The notes under the pieces: model-generated
Told to the model about the DNA's origin: nothing
Seen by the model: only the letters and a program-made list of their open reading frames with translations
The model's database searches: none
Origin: an uncultured Arthrobacter sp.
GTDB lineage: Bacteria > Actinomycetota > Actinomycetes > Actinomycetales > Micrococcaceae
NCBI RefSeq assembly: GCF_902805515.1
Contig: NZ_CADCTE010000001.1
Location: 62,001-126,000, forward strand
Reading direction: 5' to 3'
DNA length: 64,000 nt
Program-made: the position numbers and the translations under genes
Shown: positions 42,949 to 53,460 of the stretch, one piece after another
How the letters are laid out: the number at the start of each line of letters is the position of its first letter
How positions within the stretch are numbered: the stretch's first letter is position 1

Positions 42949-43524
42949 ATGCCCTCCGCCGAAAGCCGGCCGCTGCGCGCCGACGCCCAACGCAACCGCG
43001 CCGCGCTGCTCGCGACAGCGGTGCGCCTGTTCTCGGAGGAGGGCCTTGATGCCACCCTCGACGCCATCGCGCGGGAGGCCGGTGTCGGGATCGGCACCCT
43101 CTACCGGCACTTTCCAACCCGGGAAGCCCTCATCGTTGCGGCCTACCGCAACGAACTGGCGACCGTCGGCAGCGCCGTACCGGAACTGCTTGCACACCTG
43201 GAGCCGCGGGCGGCCCTGCGCGCCTGGATGGACCGCTTCATGGACTACATGACGACGAAGATCGGCATGGCCGACGCCCTCCATGAGGTCATCGCCTCCG
43301 GCGGAACCCCCTATGCCGAGAGCCGGGACCTGCTGAATGCGGCGATTCAGGAGCTGCTCGATGCCGCTGTTGCTCGGGAGGGGGCGCGCAGCGACATCCC
43401 TGCCGACGACATCCTGATCAGCCTGGCCGGAATTGCGCTGGCCGCCGGAGGGTCCTCTCAGCGGGCCCAGGCAGGCCGGCTGATGGATCTGCTCGTGGAC
43501 GCCCTCTACAGCCGGAGGAGCTGA
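42949..43524 (+). CDS. TetR family transcriptional repressor
   Basis: This 191-residue TetR protein has the DNA-binding region NRAALLATAVRLFSEEGLDA, TLDAIAREAGVGIGTLYRHF and a C-terminal ligand domain. It is divergent from the SDR gene and two copies of an inverted repeat sit between them, so it probably represses both and responds to a ligand of the SDR pathway. The ATG at 42949 is close to these repeats; no strong Shine-Dalgarno is seen, only GCTGGACCCTC. Confidence 0.9.
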   Translation: MPSAESRPLRADAQRNRAALLATAVRLFSEEGLDATLDAIAREAGVGIGTLYRHFPTREALIVAAYRNELATVGSAVPELLAHLEPRAALRAWMDRFMDYMTTKIGMADALHEVIASGGTPYAESRDLLNAAIQELLDAAVAREGARSDIPADDILISLAGIALAAGGSSQRAQAGRLMDLLVDALYSRRS

Positions 43525-43659
43525 CACCCGTCGATGCCGGCGCAAACCCGCGGCTGTCACAAAACTCCGGGGGGGCGCCAAATCGTTGACTGCTTCCGGG
43601 GATCCTGACAGCGTTTCACTTCCATGTGGTCTCACGATGCCAGGGAAGGATCATTCGAG

Positions 43660-44565
43660 ATGACTACTACCGAGGGCGCTGCCGCCCCCAAAACCTCAAG
43701 CACGATCACGCGCACCCATACCACACAGGTCGATGGGCACACGGTGTTCTACCGGGAGGCCGGAGACCCCTCGAAACCCACCATCCTGCTGCTTCACGGC
43801 TTTCCCACCTCCTCGCACATGTTCCGCCGGCTGATGAGGGACCTGGCCGGGGATTTCCATCTGGTGGCCCCGGACATGATCGGGTTCGGCTTCTCCGACG
43901 CGCCGCAGGTGGACGGTTTTGAGTACTCCTTTAAGCACCTGACCGACATCACCGTGAAGTTCATCGACCAGCTGAAGCTCGATCGATTCGCCGTATACAT
44001 CATGGATTACGGCGCGCCGATCGGACTGAGCATCGCCAGCACCCAGCCGGAGCGGGTCACTGCCCTGCTGGTGCAGTCCGGCAACGCCTATGTGGAGGGC
44101 TTCACGCCGTTCTGGGACATCCTGTTCGCCCATGCCAAGGACCGGCCCGCCAACGAGGCCGGCGTGCGGAAGTATTTCCTGCCCGAGCGGACCAAATGGC
44201 AGTACACCTTCGGGGTCCCGGAGGACCGGCTGGACCGCCTCTCGCCGGAGACCTGGACCCTTGACCAGACCCTGATGGAGCGCCCGGGCAACACCGAGAT
44301 CCAGCTGCAGTTGTTCTGGGACTACCAGTTCAACCTGGACCTTTATCCGGGCTTCCAGGAGTACTTCCGCACCCACCTCCCGCCGACCCTGATCACCTGG
44401 GGGAAGAACGACCCGATCTTCGGCGCCGAGGGCGCCAAGGCCTATCTGCGGGACCTGCCCGACGCGGAGCTGCACCTGCTCGACGGAGGCCACTTCGCCC
44501 TGGAGACCCACGGGGACGAAATCGCCGACCTCATTCGGGACTTCCTCCACCGGAGAGTGGGGTAG
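43660..44565 (+). CDS. Alpha/beta hydrolase, haloalkane-dehalogenase-like
   Basis: This hydrolase of about 301 residues has the oxyanion segment LLLHGFPTSSHMFRRLMRDL, the nucleophile elbow VYIMDYGAPIGLS with aspartate, and catalytic histidine in LLDGGHFALETHGDEI. The aspartate nucleophile suggests epoxide hydrolase or dehalogenase-like activity on a small organic compound. GAAGGATCATT precedes the ATG at 43660; an ATG at 43624 would add twelve residues. It follows the TetR gene and is followed by a MarR regulator. Confidence 0.85.
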   Translation: MTTTEGAAAPKTSSTITRTHTTQVDGHTVFYREAGDPSKPTILLLHGFPTSSHMFRRLMRDLAGDFHLVAPDMIGFGFSDAPQVDGFEYSFKHLTDITVKFIDQLKLDRFAVYIMDYGAPIGLSIASTQPERVTALLVQSGNAYVEGFTPFWDILFAHAKDRPANEAGVRKYFLPERTKWQYTFGVPEDRLDRLSPETWTLDQTLMERPGNTEIQLQLFWDYQFNLDLYPGFQEYFRTHLPPTLITWGKNDPIFGAEGAKAYLRDLPDAELHLLDGGHFALETHGDEIADLIRDFLHRRVG

Positions 44566-44656
44566 GAATTCGGCCGGTAGGCTGCTGTAGATTCCCCCGA
44601 TGGTAGACACCGTCATGGATTCGCTTGACATTGTCTTGTTGCTCCTCGATCCCGGG

Positions 44657-44671
44657 TAAACTTGGTCGATG
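44657..44671 (+). promoter_or_regulatory. Leaderless promoter of the MarR gene
   Basis: TAAACT at 44657-44662 precedes the ATG at 44669 by six bases, with no Shine-Dalgarno, the classic actinobacterial leaderless arrangement. A TTGACA at 44625 is too far upstream to be its -35 element. Confidence 0.6.
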
Positions 44672-45175
44672 ACTACTCAGCGGCCGTTCACGAGGGAAAC
44701 GTTGACCGGAGACTTCGCCCGGGGCCAGTTCCCCGAGGTGCGGTTCGCCATGCTCGAGTTCGTGGGCCAGTTCCTCCTCGACTTCGAACGCGCAGCGGAG
44801 CGGGCGGGCCTCACCCTGGCTCAGGCGCGGGTCCTCGGCTTCGCCGCCCTCAAGCCTTCCTCCATGCGGGAAATCGCCGAGCAGTTTGGATGCGATCCCT
44901 CCAACATCACGGCCAAGGCCGACAAGCTCCTCGAGCTCGGGCTGGTGCGGCGCTTTGCCGATCCACGCGATGCCCGCATCAAGCTGATCGGAGCCACCGA
45001 CGCGGGCTTCGAGATGTCGAAGAATCTGTGTGAGACCCGGGAGTGGATTGCCGAAGTGCTCGGCTCCCTCACCGATGACGAACTGACGACGGTACGCACC
45101 GCGTTCCACCTGCTGACGCGGCCGACAAAGGCGATGCAGCAGTCGACGGCGGAGAGCCAGCCCATCCCGGTGTAG
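44669..45175 (+). CDS. MarR family transcriptional regulator
   Basis: This 168-residue winged-helix regulator has the recognition region SMREIAEQFGCDPSNITAKA and the wing RRFADPRDARIKLIGATDAG. It lies just before the SnoaL-like gene at 45304. A near-perfect inverted repeat and a direct repeat stand between the two genes, so it probably controls that gene and perhaps itself. Transcription appears leaderless. Confidence 0.9.
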   Translation: MTTQRPFTRETLTGDFARGQFPEVRFAMLEFVGQFLLDFERAAERAGLTLAQARVLGFAALKPSSMREIAEQFGCDPSNITAKADKLLELGLVRRFADPRDARIKLIGATDAGFEMSKNLCETREWIAEVLGSLTDDELTTVRTAFHLLTRPTKAMQQSTAESQPIPV

Positions 45176-45214
45176 ATCGGCCAGAGAGCGCGGTAAGACC
45201 TCCCTGTACGTATG

Positions 45215-45252
45215 CATGACAGTCTCAGCTAAATACATGATAGTCTCATGTA
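45215..45252. promoter_or_regulatory. MarR-type operator: perfect inverted repeat plus direct repeat
   Basis: TACATGATAGTCTCATGTA at 45234-45252 is a perfect inverted repeat (TACATGA/TCATGTA with a five-base spacer). CATGACAGTCTCA at 45215-45227 repeats its left part 21 bases earlier, two helical turns. The adjacent MarR protein is the probable ligand. Confidence 0.75.
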
Positions 45253-45303
45253 GCCGATCATGCGGGCAGCCCCTCTGCTCGCCGGTCTTTGAGAGGAAAC
45301 CCA

Positions 45304-45792
45304 GTGAGCCCCGAACGAGCAGTGCAGGAAGTTATGGCCCGATACACCCGCTCCACCGACCGGCGGGACGGCGTCAGCCAGGGTGCCCTGTTCACCGACG
45401 ACGCCGTCATTGAAATTTTCGAGAAAACCTTCGACGGCGACTATCAGCGAGTCGGGGACCCCATGATTGGCGGCGCCGCCGTGGCCTACGCCGTTGACAA
45501 CTTCATGGCCCCGCACGCACCCGGGGGATCAAGCCACCATCTCCCGGTCGACTCGATCATCGAGGTCAATGGTGACGCCGCCCATTTCAACGCACAGTTC
45601 GTGGTGTTCAAGGTCCAAGGCAGCGTCCGTCCGGACGGCGGATGGCCCGAGGGAGCGCTGGGTGCCCAGGGGACCGTCACCCCGATCGAGGCCGGATACT
45701 ACGACACCGAGCTGCGCCGGATCGACAACGAGTGGAAGATCGTCCACCACAAGGTCCTCATGGACCTGCCGATGGCCCTGCCCGGAGCCTAA
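45304..45792 (+). CDS. SnoaL-like domain protein
   Basis: This protein of about 162 residues has the SnoaL/NTF2 pattern: an N-terminal helix (ERAVQEVMARYTRSTDRRDG), GALFTDDAVIEIFEKT, SSHHLPVDSIIEVNGDAAHF and the final strand DNEWKIVHHKVLMDLPMAL. It could be a small-molecule hydrolase, isomerase or dehydratase; nothing more specific is visible. GAGAGGAAACCCA before the GTG at 45304 supports this start. A MarR-type operator lies upstream. Confidence 0.82.
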   Translation: MSPERAVQEVMARYTRSTDRRDGVSQGALFTDDAVIEIFEKTFDGDYQRVGDPMIGGAAVAYAVDNFMAPHAPGGSSHHLPVDSIIEVNGDAAHFNAQFVVFKVQGSVRPDGGWPEGALGAQGTVTPIEAGYYDTELRRIDNEWKIVHHKVLMDLPMALPGA

Positions 45793-46025
45793 GCCTCCGG
45801 GCAGACCGCACCGCCACGCATCCCTCCCGGTGAAGAAATAGGCGACCCGGCCTCACGGTTAAATCAGTACCGGCTCCCGACGATACAGCGTCAAGTAGCA
45901 GGGCTTTGGGGGAAATGACTGCCGTCCGGCGCAGCACAGCTACTCCGGACCACCCGATCAAGGCTCTGGTTCCGCCGGCAGGGCCCCCTGTGCGGGCCGC
46001 CAATCATTCCTCCCAAAGGACCGCA

Positions 46026-46658
46026 ATGAGCAAGCATTACGCAAACATCGCCTTCACCCCCGCGGTGCGGCAGGTGCAGGAACACCACGGAACCGCCGGC
46101 TATTTCCCTCCTAAGGACACCGCTGCACCCGCCGATTCCCCTGCCGACCCGCTGGGGCTGCGCGAGCAGACCTACCTTGAGGGGCGGGACGGGATGTATC
46201 TCGCCAGTGTGGGGGAGACCGGGTGGCCTTACGTGCAGTTCCGCGGCGGACCGCCAGGTTTCCTCAAGGTCCTGGACAAGCACACCATCGGCTGGGCGGA
46301 TTTCCAGGGCAACCTGCAATACGTGAGCACCGGTAATATCCGGGCGATGGGGAGGGTTTCGATCATTGCCGTCGACTATGCGAGCCAAACCCGCCTCAAG
46401 CTCTTTGGCCGCGCGCGGATCGTCACTCCCGAAGACGGTCCGGACGTCCTCAAGGCCTTGACCGTGGAGGGCTACCAGGGGGTGGTCGAACGCGCCGTCA
46501 TCGTTGAGGTCGAGGCTTTTGACTGGAACTGCCCGCAGCACATCACCCCCCGGTATACGTTGGCCGAACTCGAGGAGGTCATCGACCCGGTCCGCCAGCG
46601 AATCGGCCGGCTTGAAGCCGAAAACGCCGCCCTGCGGGCTCGGCTCGCCAGGGTCTGA
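46026..46658 (+). CDS. Pyridoxamine 5'-phosphate oxidase-like FMN/F420-binding protein
   Basis: This protein of about 210 residues has the split-barrel fold. Features are LREQTYLEGRDGMYLASVGE, WPYVQFRGGPPGFLKVLDKH and RVSIIAVDYASQTRLKLFGR, then a C-terminal coiled helix (IGRLEAENAALRARLARV). Split-barrel proteins bind FMN, heme or F420 and act as oxidases or reductases; in an F420 organism the deazaflavin option is worth testing. AAAGGACCGCA precedes the ATG at 46026. It stands alone between two SnoaL-like genes. Confidence 0.82.
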   Translation: MSKHYANIAFTPAVRQVQEHHGTAGYFPPKDTAAPADSPADPLGLREQTYLEGRDGMYLASVGETGWPYVQFRGGPPGFLKVLDKHTIGWADFQGNLQYVSTGNIRAMGRVSIIAVDYASQTRLKLFGRARIVTPEDGPDVLKALTVEGYQGVVERAVIVEVEAFDWNCPQHITPRYTLAELEEVIDPVRQRIGRLEAENAALRARLARV

Positions 46659-46712
46659 GGTTCTGCTGCCTGGTCCGCGCCGCCCGAAGTTAGGTGACGC
46701 GGGGCTATGCAC

Positions 46713-47171
46713 CTAGGAGGAGCCGGCCAGGGGAAACATGTCCGAGTGTCGGCCGGCCAGATCAGGATCTGCATAAATATGCAGCCTGCTGATGAGGGTG
46801 CCGCGGAACTCGAACACATTGCACATCCGGCCCCCGCTGCGGGATTCCCCGGGAAAGGGTGTGCCGTCGGACAGGGTGCCGGTCTCGACCCCCTCAACCA
46901 CCACACGATTGCCGGACTGGGTGACCACCATTGACCGCTCATCATGGTTGAAGCGTGAAACTGCAGTGGTGAGGGCCTGAACCAGGCGGACAAGCTCCTC
47001 CTTGCCGTGGGTGGTCCCGAACTGTGGGTAATACGCCCGGGCATCCTCGGTGAACAGGTCTAGGAGGGACGGGTCCCCCGCGTCGACCTTCCGGAAGTAC
47101 TCCTTTGCGAGCCTCAGCAGTTCGTCCGGGGACGCCCCATCCGGGCTGTTTCCTTCACTGGTATCGGTCAT
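46713..47171 (-). CDS. SnoaL-like / NTF2-fold protein
   Basis: This 152-residue protein begins with an acidic flexible segment and then shows [29 protein letters not shown] split by the usual cone-fold spacing, [17 protein letters not shown] and [20 protein letters not shown]. The family gives only fold, not reaction. It converges with the PPOX-like gene and is divergent from the chloroperoxidase gene at 47426. Confidence 0.8.
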   Translation of the reverse strand: MTDTSEGNSPDGASPDELLRLAKEYFRKVDAGDPSLLDLFTEDARAYYPQFGTTHGKEELVRLVQALTTAVSRFNHDERSMVVTQSGNRVVVEGVETGTLSDGTPFPGESRSGGRMCNVFEFRGTLISRLHIYADPDLAGRHSDMFPLAGSS

Positions 47172-47425
47172 GCTCGATTGTCCGGCCGTCCCCCTGGCTA
47201 CGCAACAGCCACCTTCGGCCGGGCCTTCCCGGTGGGCGGGAACAGCTGATTCAGGCCGGGAAAGGCGGATTGGCGCGACGGAACCCGGTCCCGTGTTCCG
47301 TCACATTGGGGCCATTTCACGCATACCGTTCGGCCGCTGGCCCCTCTGCGCGACCATTGCACTACCGGGCGCCGGTACTCGATGCGGAGCTCGGATCCCC
47401 CACTGCAGAGTCGGAAGGCGTAGCG

Positions 47426-48256
47426 ATGAGCTTTGTAACCACCAAGGACGGCACCGAAATCTTCTACAAGGACTGGGGCAGCGGCAGGCCCGTGGTCATG
47501 GCCCACGGCTGGCCCCTGAACTCCGACAGCTGGGAATCCCAGCAGCTCTTCCTGGCCAGCAACGGCTACCGGGCCATCGCCCACGACCGGCGCGGGCATG
47601 GAAAATCCACCCAGACGTGGGACGGCAATGAGATGGACACCTACGCCGACGACCTCGCCGCGCTCATGGATGCTCTTGACCTGACCAATGTCACCCTGAT
47701 GGGTTTCTCGACCGGCGGCGGGGAGATCACCCGGTACATCGGCCGGCACGGCACGTCCCGGCTGGCCCAGGCGGTGCTGATCTCGGCCGTCCCGCCGCTG
47801 ATGCTGAAGACCGACGACAATCCCGGCGGCGTGCCGATCGACGTCTTCGATGGGCTGCGGGAGAGTTCGCTGGCGGACCGGGCCCAGCTCTACCGGGATC
47901 TGGCCTCGGGGCCGTTCTTTGGCAACAACAAGAACCCCGGGGCGGCCAGTGAGGGGGTGCAGATGTCCTTCGTCACCCAAAGCCTGGCCTCGGGGCACCG
48001 CAACGCCTTTGAGAGCATCGCGGCGTTCTCCGCGACCGATTTCCGGGAGGACCTGAAAAAATTCGACGTGCCGACCCTGGTCATTCACGGCACCGAGGAC
48101 CAGATCGTGCCCTTCGACGTCGGAGGCAACGCCTCCCACGCCCTGATCAATGGAGCCCAGTTCAAGGCCTACGAGGGGGCCCCGCACGGCCTGGCGGACA
48201 CCCACAAGGACCGGCTGAACAACGACCTGCTCGAGTTTCTGAACACGGTCAGCTGA
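47426..48256 (+). CDS. Alpha/beta hydrolase, non-heme chloroperoxidase family
   Basis: This hydrolase of about 276 residues has [17 protein letters not shown], the nucleophile elbow [14 protein letters not shown] with serine, the acid region [16 protein letters not shown] and catalytic histidine in [17 protein letters not shown]. Members are esterases or perhydrolases that show halogenation with peroxide in vitro. The hydrolase remnant at 21038-21169 belongs to the same family type. GGAAGGCGTAGCG precedes the ATG at 47426. Confidence 0.88.
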   Translation: MSFVTTKDGTEIFYKDWGSGRPVVMAHGWPLNSDSWESQQLFLASNGYRAIAHDRRGHGKSTQTWDGNEMDTYADDLAALMDALDLTNVTLMGFSTGGGEITRYIGRHGTSRLAQAVLISAVPPLMLKTDDNPGGVPIDVFDGLRESSLADRAQLYRDLASGPFFGNNKNPGAASEGVQMSFVTQSLASGHRNAFESIAAFSATDFREDLKKFDVPTLVIHGTEDQIVPFDVGGNASHALINGAQFKAYEGAPHGLADTHKDRLNNDLLEFLNTVS

Positions 48257-48257
48257 C

Positions 48258-48297
48258 GGGCACAGCCGCGGCCGGGCGTCCGGCCGCGGCTGCGCCC
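48258..48297. terminator. Terminator between chloroperoxidase and guaB1 genes
   Basis: CAGCCGCGGCCGG at 48263-48275 pairs perfectly with CCGGCCGCGGCTG at 48280-48292 around GCGT, with GGGC/GCCC at the outer ends. It serves the plus-strand hydrolase gene and may end the convergent guaB1 transcript too. Confidence 0.75.
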
Positions 48298-48352
48298 ACG
48301 CAGACCAGGGCGGTGTCGAAGCGGTCCTTGAACGGCCTCGAGGCAGGTGCGG

Positions 48353-49900
<1,548 letters not shown>

Positions 49901-50004
49901 CTATTCCCGGCGATCCGGTGAAGGTGTCCCTTGGGTGCACAGTCAACAGCCGGCCCGGGCGATCACCTCAACCTCACCCATCTCGGGTTTTAGGCGCCGG
50001 CGGG

Positions 50005-50442
50005 TCAGTCGTCACTGCGGGCCGGAACTCCGGCCAGGAGCAGGGCCTGAATGGCGCGAAGCTCCTCGTCCGAGGGCACGCGCTTTGGTTTCTGCTCGAG
50101 GTGATAACCGTCCCCGGCCATGCGCGGGAACACATGCAGGTGCGTGTGGAAGACAGTCTGGCCCGCTGCCTGCCCGTTGGACATCAGCAGGTTGAACCCC
50201 TCGAAGCGCGGCAGGGTGTGTGAGAGGTTGTGGGCGACGTCGTGGGCAAGATCGGCTACTGCCGTCCGGTCCTCGGCCGGCATGTCGAGGAAGTTTTCCG
50301 AATGGTGCTTCGGTATCACCAGCGTATGGCCGTCGCTGATGGGGTGCCTGTCCAGGAACGCAAGCGCCCGCGGATTCTCTCCAACCACCAGGGCGTCGAG
50401 CCGGCCCTCGCCGATGGCGCAGAAAACGCATTCCTCGCTCAT
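50005..50442 (-). CDS. HIT family protein
   Basis: This protein of about 145 residues begins EECVFCAIGEGRLDALVVGE with the zinc-like CxxC and contains SDGHTLVIPKHHSENFLDMP and the histidine triad HTHLHVFPR, all intact. HIT proteins hydrolyse dinucleoside polyphosphates or nucleoside phosphoramidates such as AMP-lysine. CGGGAGC before the ATG at 50442 supports this start; the upstream part of the open frame is proline/glycine-rich and unlike the family. Confidence 0.9.
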   Translation of the reverse strand: MSEECVFCAIGEGRLDALVVGENPRALAFLDRHPISDGHTLVIPKHHSENFLDMPAEDRTAVADLAHDVAHNLSHTLPRFEGFNLLMSNGQAAGQTVFHTHLHVFPRMAGDGYHLEQKPKRVPSDEELRAIQALLLAGVPARSDD

Positions 50443-50509
50443 AGCTCCCGAGGGTAGACCTTCTGGTGCCGCCCGGCCACCACCTGGAGCATGCCTGCTC
50501 CTGGCGAAG

Positions 50510-50548
50510 GCCATGGGGGCGCCGGCCGCTGGGCCGCGCCCCCATGGC
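50510..50548 (-). terminator. Terminator of the gap gene
   Basis: GCCATGGGGGCG at 50510-50521 pairs perfectly with CGCCCCCATGGC at 50537-50548 around a 15-base loop that can itself fold (GCCGGCCGC/GGGCC). It lies directly after the gap stop codon on the minus strand. Confidence 0.7.
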
Positions 50549-50558
50549 TCCTCCCCGA

Positions 50559-51698
<1,140 letters not shown>

Positions 51699-51798
51699 TC
51701 AGGAAAGGATCGCATGTCCGCGGTCCCTGGCGAAGGGGCCGGTGGCCCGCGCGAACCCGGCGTCGGCAGGGATCCCTGCGCACGGGTGAAACCGGAAA

Positions 51799-51836
51799 CG
51801 CCACTGGCTCAACCCCGGGGGGAGGAGCCAGCGGCG
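51799..51836 (-). terminator. Terminator of the AhpD-like gene
   Basis: CGCCACTGGCTC at 51799-51810 pairs with GAGCCAGCGGCG at 51825-51836 with one mismatch around a GC-rich loop, immediately downstream of the minus-strand gene ending at 51844. Confidence 0.6.
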
Positions 51837-51843
51837 CAGGTAC

Positions 51844-52395
51844 CTAGGAGACGGTGACGGCGGAGGCGTTGACGACCGGGAAGTCGATGTCGACGTCGGC
51901 GGCCCTGTTGAAGAAGTTGGTGAAAACGTTGAGTGCGATGTTGGCCACGATCTCGCCCATCTCCTCATCGGAAACTCCAGCAGTCCGGAGGTCGGCAATT
52001 TCCTGCTCGGACACGGATCCGCGGCTCTCGAGAACTGCGGCGGCGAACTTGAGGATGGCGTCGGACTTGGCATCCGCCGCAGTGCCGCGGCGTGCGTCCA
52101 GGACATCCTGCTCGGTGAGTCCTACCCGGGGTGCGGTGAAGGTGTGGGCCGAGAGGCAGTAGTCGCACCCGTTGGTCTGTGCGAGGTTGAGGGCCAGTCG
52201 CTCCTGGGTCTTGCGGCCAAGGACGCCGCCGGCCAGGGCGCCGGACAGTGCAAGGTACCCCTTCAGGGTCGCCGGGCTGTTCGCCATGGCCTTGGTCATG
52301 TTCGGGACGGCGCCCATCCCTTTCTTCACCTGGGTCAGGAGCTCCTGTGCGGTGCCTGAGGCTTCGTCCAGTTCAATGAGCGGCATGCGGGTCAT
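51844..52395 (-). CDS. AhpD-like carboxymuconolactone decarboxylase family protein
   Basis: This 183-residue all-helical protein has the active-site motif NGCDYCLSAHTFTA with both cysteines and the nearby His, so it can act as a peroxidase-type or disulfide oxidoreductase of the AhpD class. KGYLALSGALAGGVLGRKTQ and the helix after the motif match the YciW/AhpD subgroup. GGAGGAACC precedes the ATG. A TetR gene lies upstream on the same strand and inverted repeats in between suggest direct repression, probably relieved by an electrophile or oxidant. Confidence 0.9.
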   Translation of the reverse strand: MTRMPLIELDEASGTAQELLTQVKKGMGAVPNMTKAMANSPATLKGYLALSGALAGGVLGRKTQERLALNLAQTNGCDYCLSAHTFTAPRVGLTEQDVLDARRGTAADAKSDAILKFAAAVLESRGSVSEQEIADLRTAGVSDEEMGEIVANIALNVFTNFFNRAADVDIDFPVVNASAVTVS

Positions 52396-52416
52396 GGTTC
52401 CTCCAGATTTGTAACG

Positions 52417-52494
52417 CTAGAACTTATTTCTAGGCGTGAGAACGATATTACTCTTAATTCTCACGGAACCAAATCTGCCTAAGCGTTAGAACTA
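52417..52494. promoter_or_regulatory. Cluster of inverted repeats upstream of the AhpD-like gene
   Basis: CTAGAACTTATTTCTAG at 52417-52433 (6-base arms) and GTGAGAA (52436-52442) with TTCTCAC (52458-52464) are two adjacent perfect inverted repeats. CGTTAGAACT at 52484-52493 repeats the CGCTAGAACT at 52415-52424. The TetR protein encoded at 52672 is a likely binder. Confidence 0.65.
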
Positions 52495-52671
52495 AGATCT
52501 GGTCCGTCCTGCCCCTGCACCTGGTGTGAAGTGTCCAGCAGGAGCAGACTGGGGCAACGTGGCATGCTGAAGGACCGCCCGGTCACCTTGAACCTGCGGT
52601 TGAGCCGGCGGATGACGCCGTGGGAGTTCTTCCCCAGACCGGGCCAGGCTGATGACGCGGCGGGCGGGCCG

Positions 52672-53271
52672 TTAGGCCGGCACATCCCCCAGGACGGGGA
52701 GAAACTTGATCGAGGTCAACGCGATGGCCGTGAGTTCGGTCCGGCTGACGCCCGCGCTGCCCAGGACCTCCATGCCGCGGGTCAGGGCCACGAAGAAGGA
52801 TGCCAGCGCCGACGCATCGGCGGCCGGGTCGAGCTCTCCGCAGTCCTGTGCGTCGATAACGCACTGGCGGTAGATCCGCTCGAGGTCGTGGAAGCCCTGG
52901 AGGGCGGCCTGGGCGACGTCTGGGTCCCGATCCCCCAATTCCACCGTGGCTTTGGTGAAGAGAATGCCCTTGTCGCCGTCGCTGAGGGTGATCGCCAGTT
53001 TGATCAGGTGGCCTCGGATCCGCTCCAGCGGCGTGGCGGACTCGTCGCCGAGTTCCGCATCGAGGGCCGCGACGGCGTCGGCGGTGTCGGAGTTCAGTGC
53101 CCGCAGGAACAGTTCCCGCTTGCCGCCGAACGCGTTGTACAGGCTCTGTTTCCCCAGGCCGGTTGCCCCGACCAGGTCCTCGAGGGTCGTGCCTCCGTAG
53201 CCATGGTCGGAGAAGGCCTTGCCCGCGGAGTGGACGACATCGGTTTCGAGGAATTTGCGCGGTCTGCCCAT
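52672..53271 (-). CDS. TetR family transcriptional regulator
   Basis: This 199-residue repressor begins MGRPRKFLETDVVHSAGKAF with the helix-turn-helix HGYGGTTLEDLVGATGLGKQ, SLYNAFGGKRELF, followed by a ligand domain with SDGDKGILFTKATVEL and GSAGVSRTELTAIALTSI. The ATG lies six bases after TAGGCT without a Shine-Dalgarno, so it is probably leaderless. It is upstream of the AhpD-like gene on the same strand, with matching inverted repeats in between. Confidence 0.9.
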   Translation of the reverse strand: MGRPRKFLETDVVHSAGKAFSDHGYGGTTLEDLVGATGLGKQSLYNAFGGKRELFLRALNSDTADAVAALDAELGDESATPLERIRGHLIKLAITLSDGDKGILFTKATVELGDRDPDVAQAALQGFHDLERIYRQCVIDAQDCGELDPAADASALASFFVALTRGMEVLGSAGVSRTELTAIALTSIKFLPVLGDVPA

Positions 53272-53460
53272 GGAGTGAGCCTACCGTTTGTTGACCAGCC
53301 GGCCCAGTATGAGGGCCGCAGATCCCGGGGCGGCGGACGCGGGATCGGGATCTGCGCGGCCGGATCACCCGCCGACGGGTGGGCCGTTCCGGCGGTCCTA
53401 ATACAAGGCGGTCCCATACTGTCTCTTGCGTCATCGCTGGAGAAGGACTCAAATGGTGCG

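Noticed and set aside
43660-44565. Serine hydrolase assignment
   Set aside because: The nucleophile elbow reads MDYGAP, with aspartate and not serine.
44625-44630. TTGACA as -35 element of the MarR gene
   Set aside because: It is 26 bases from the TAAACT -10, outside the usable range.
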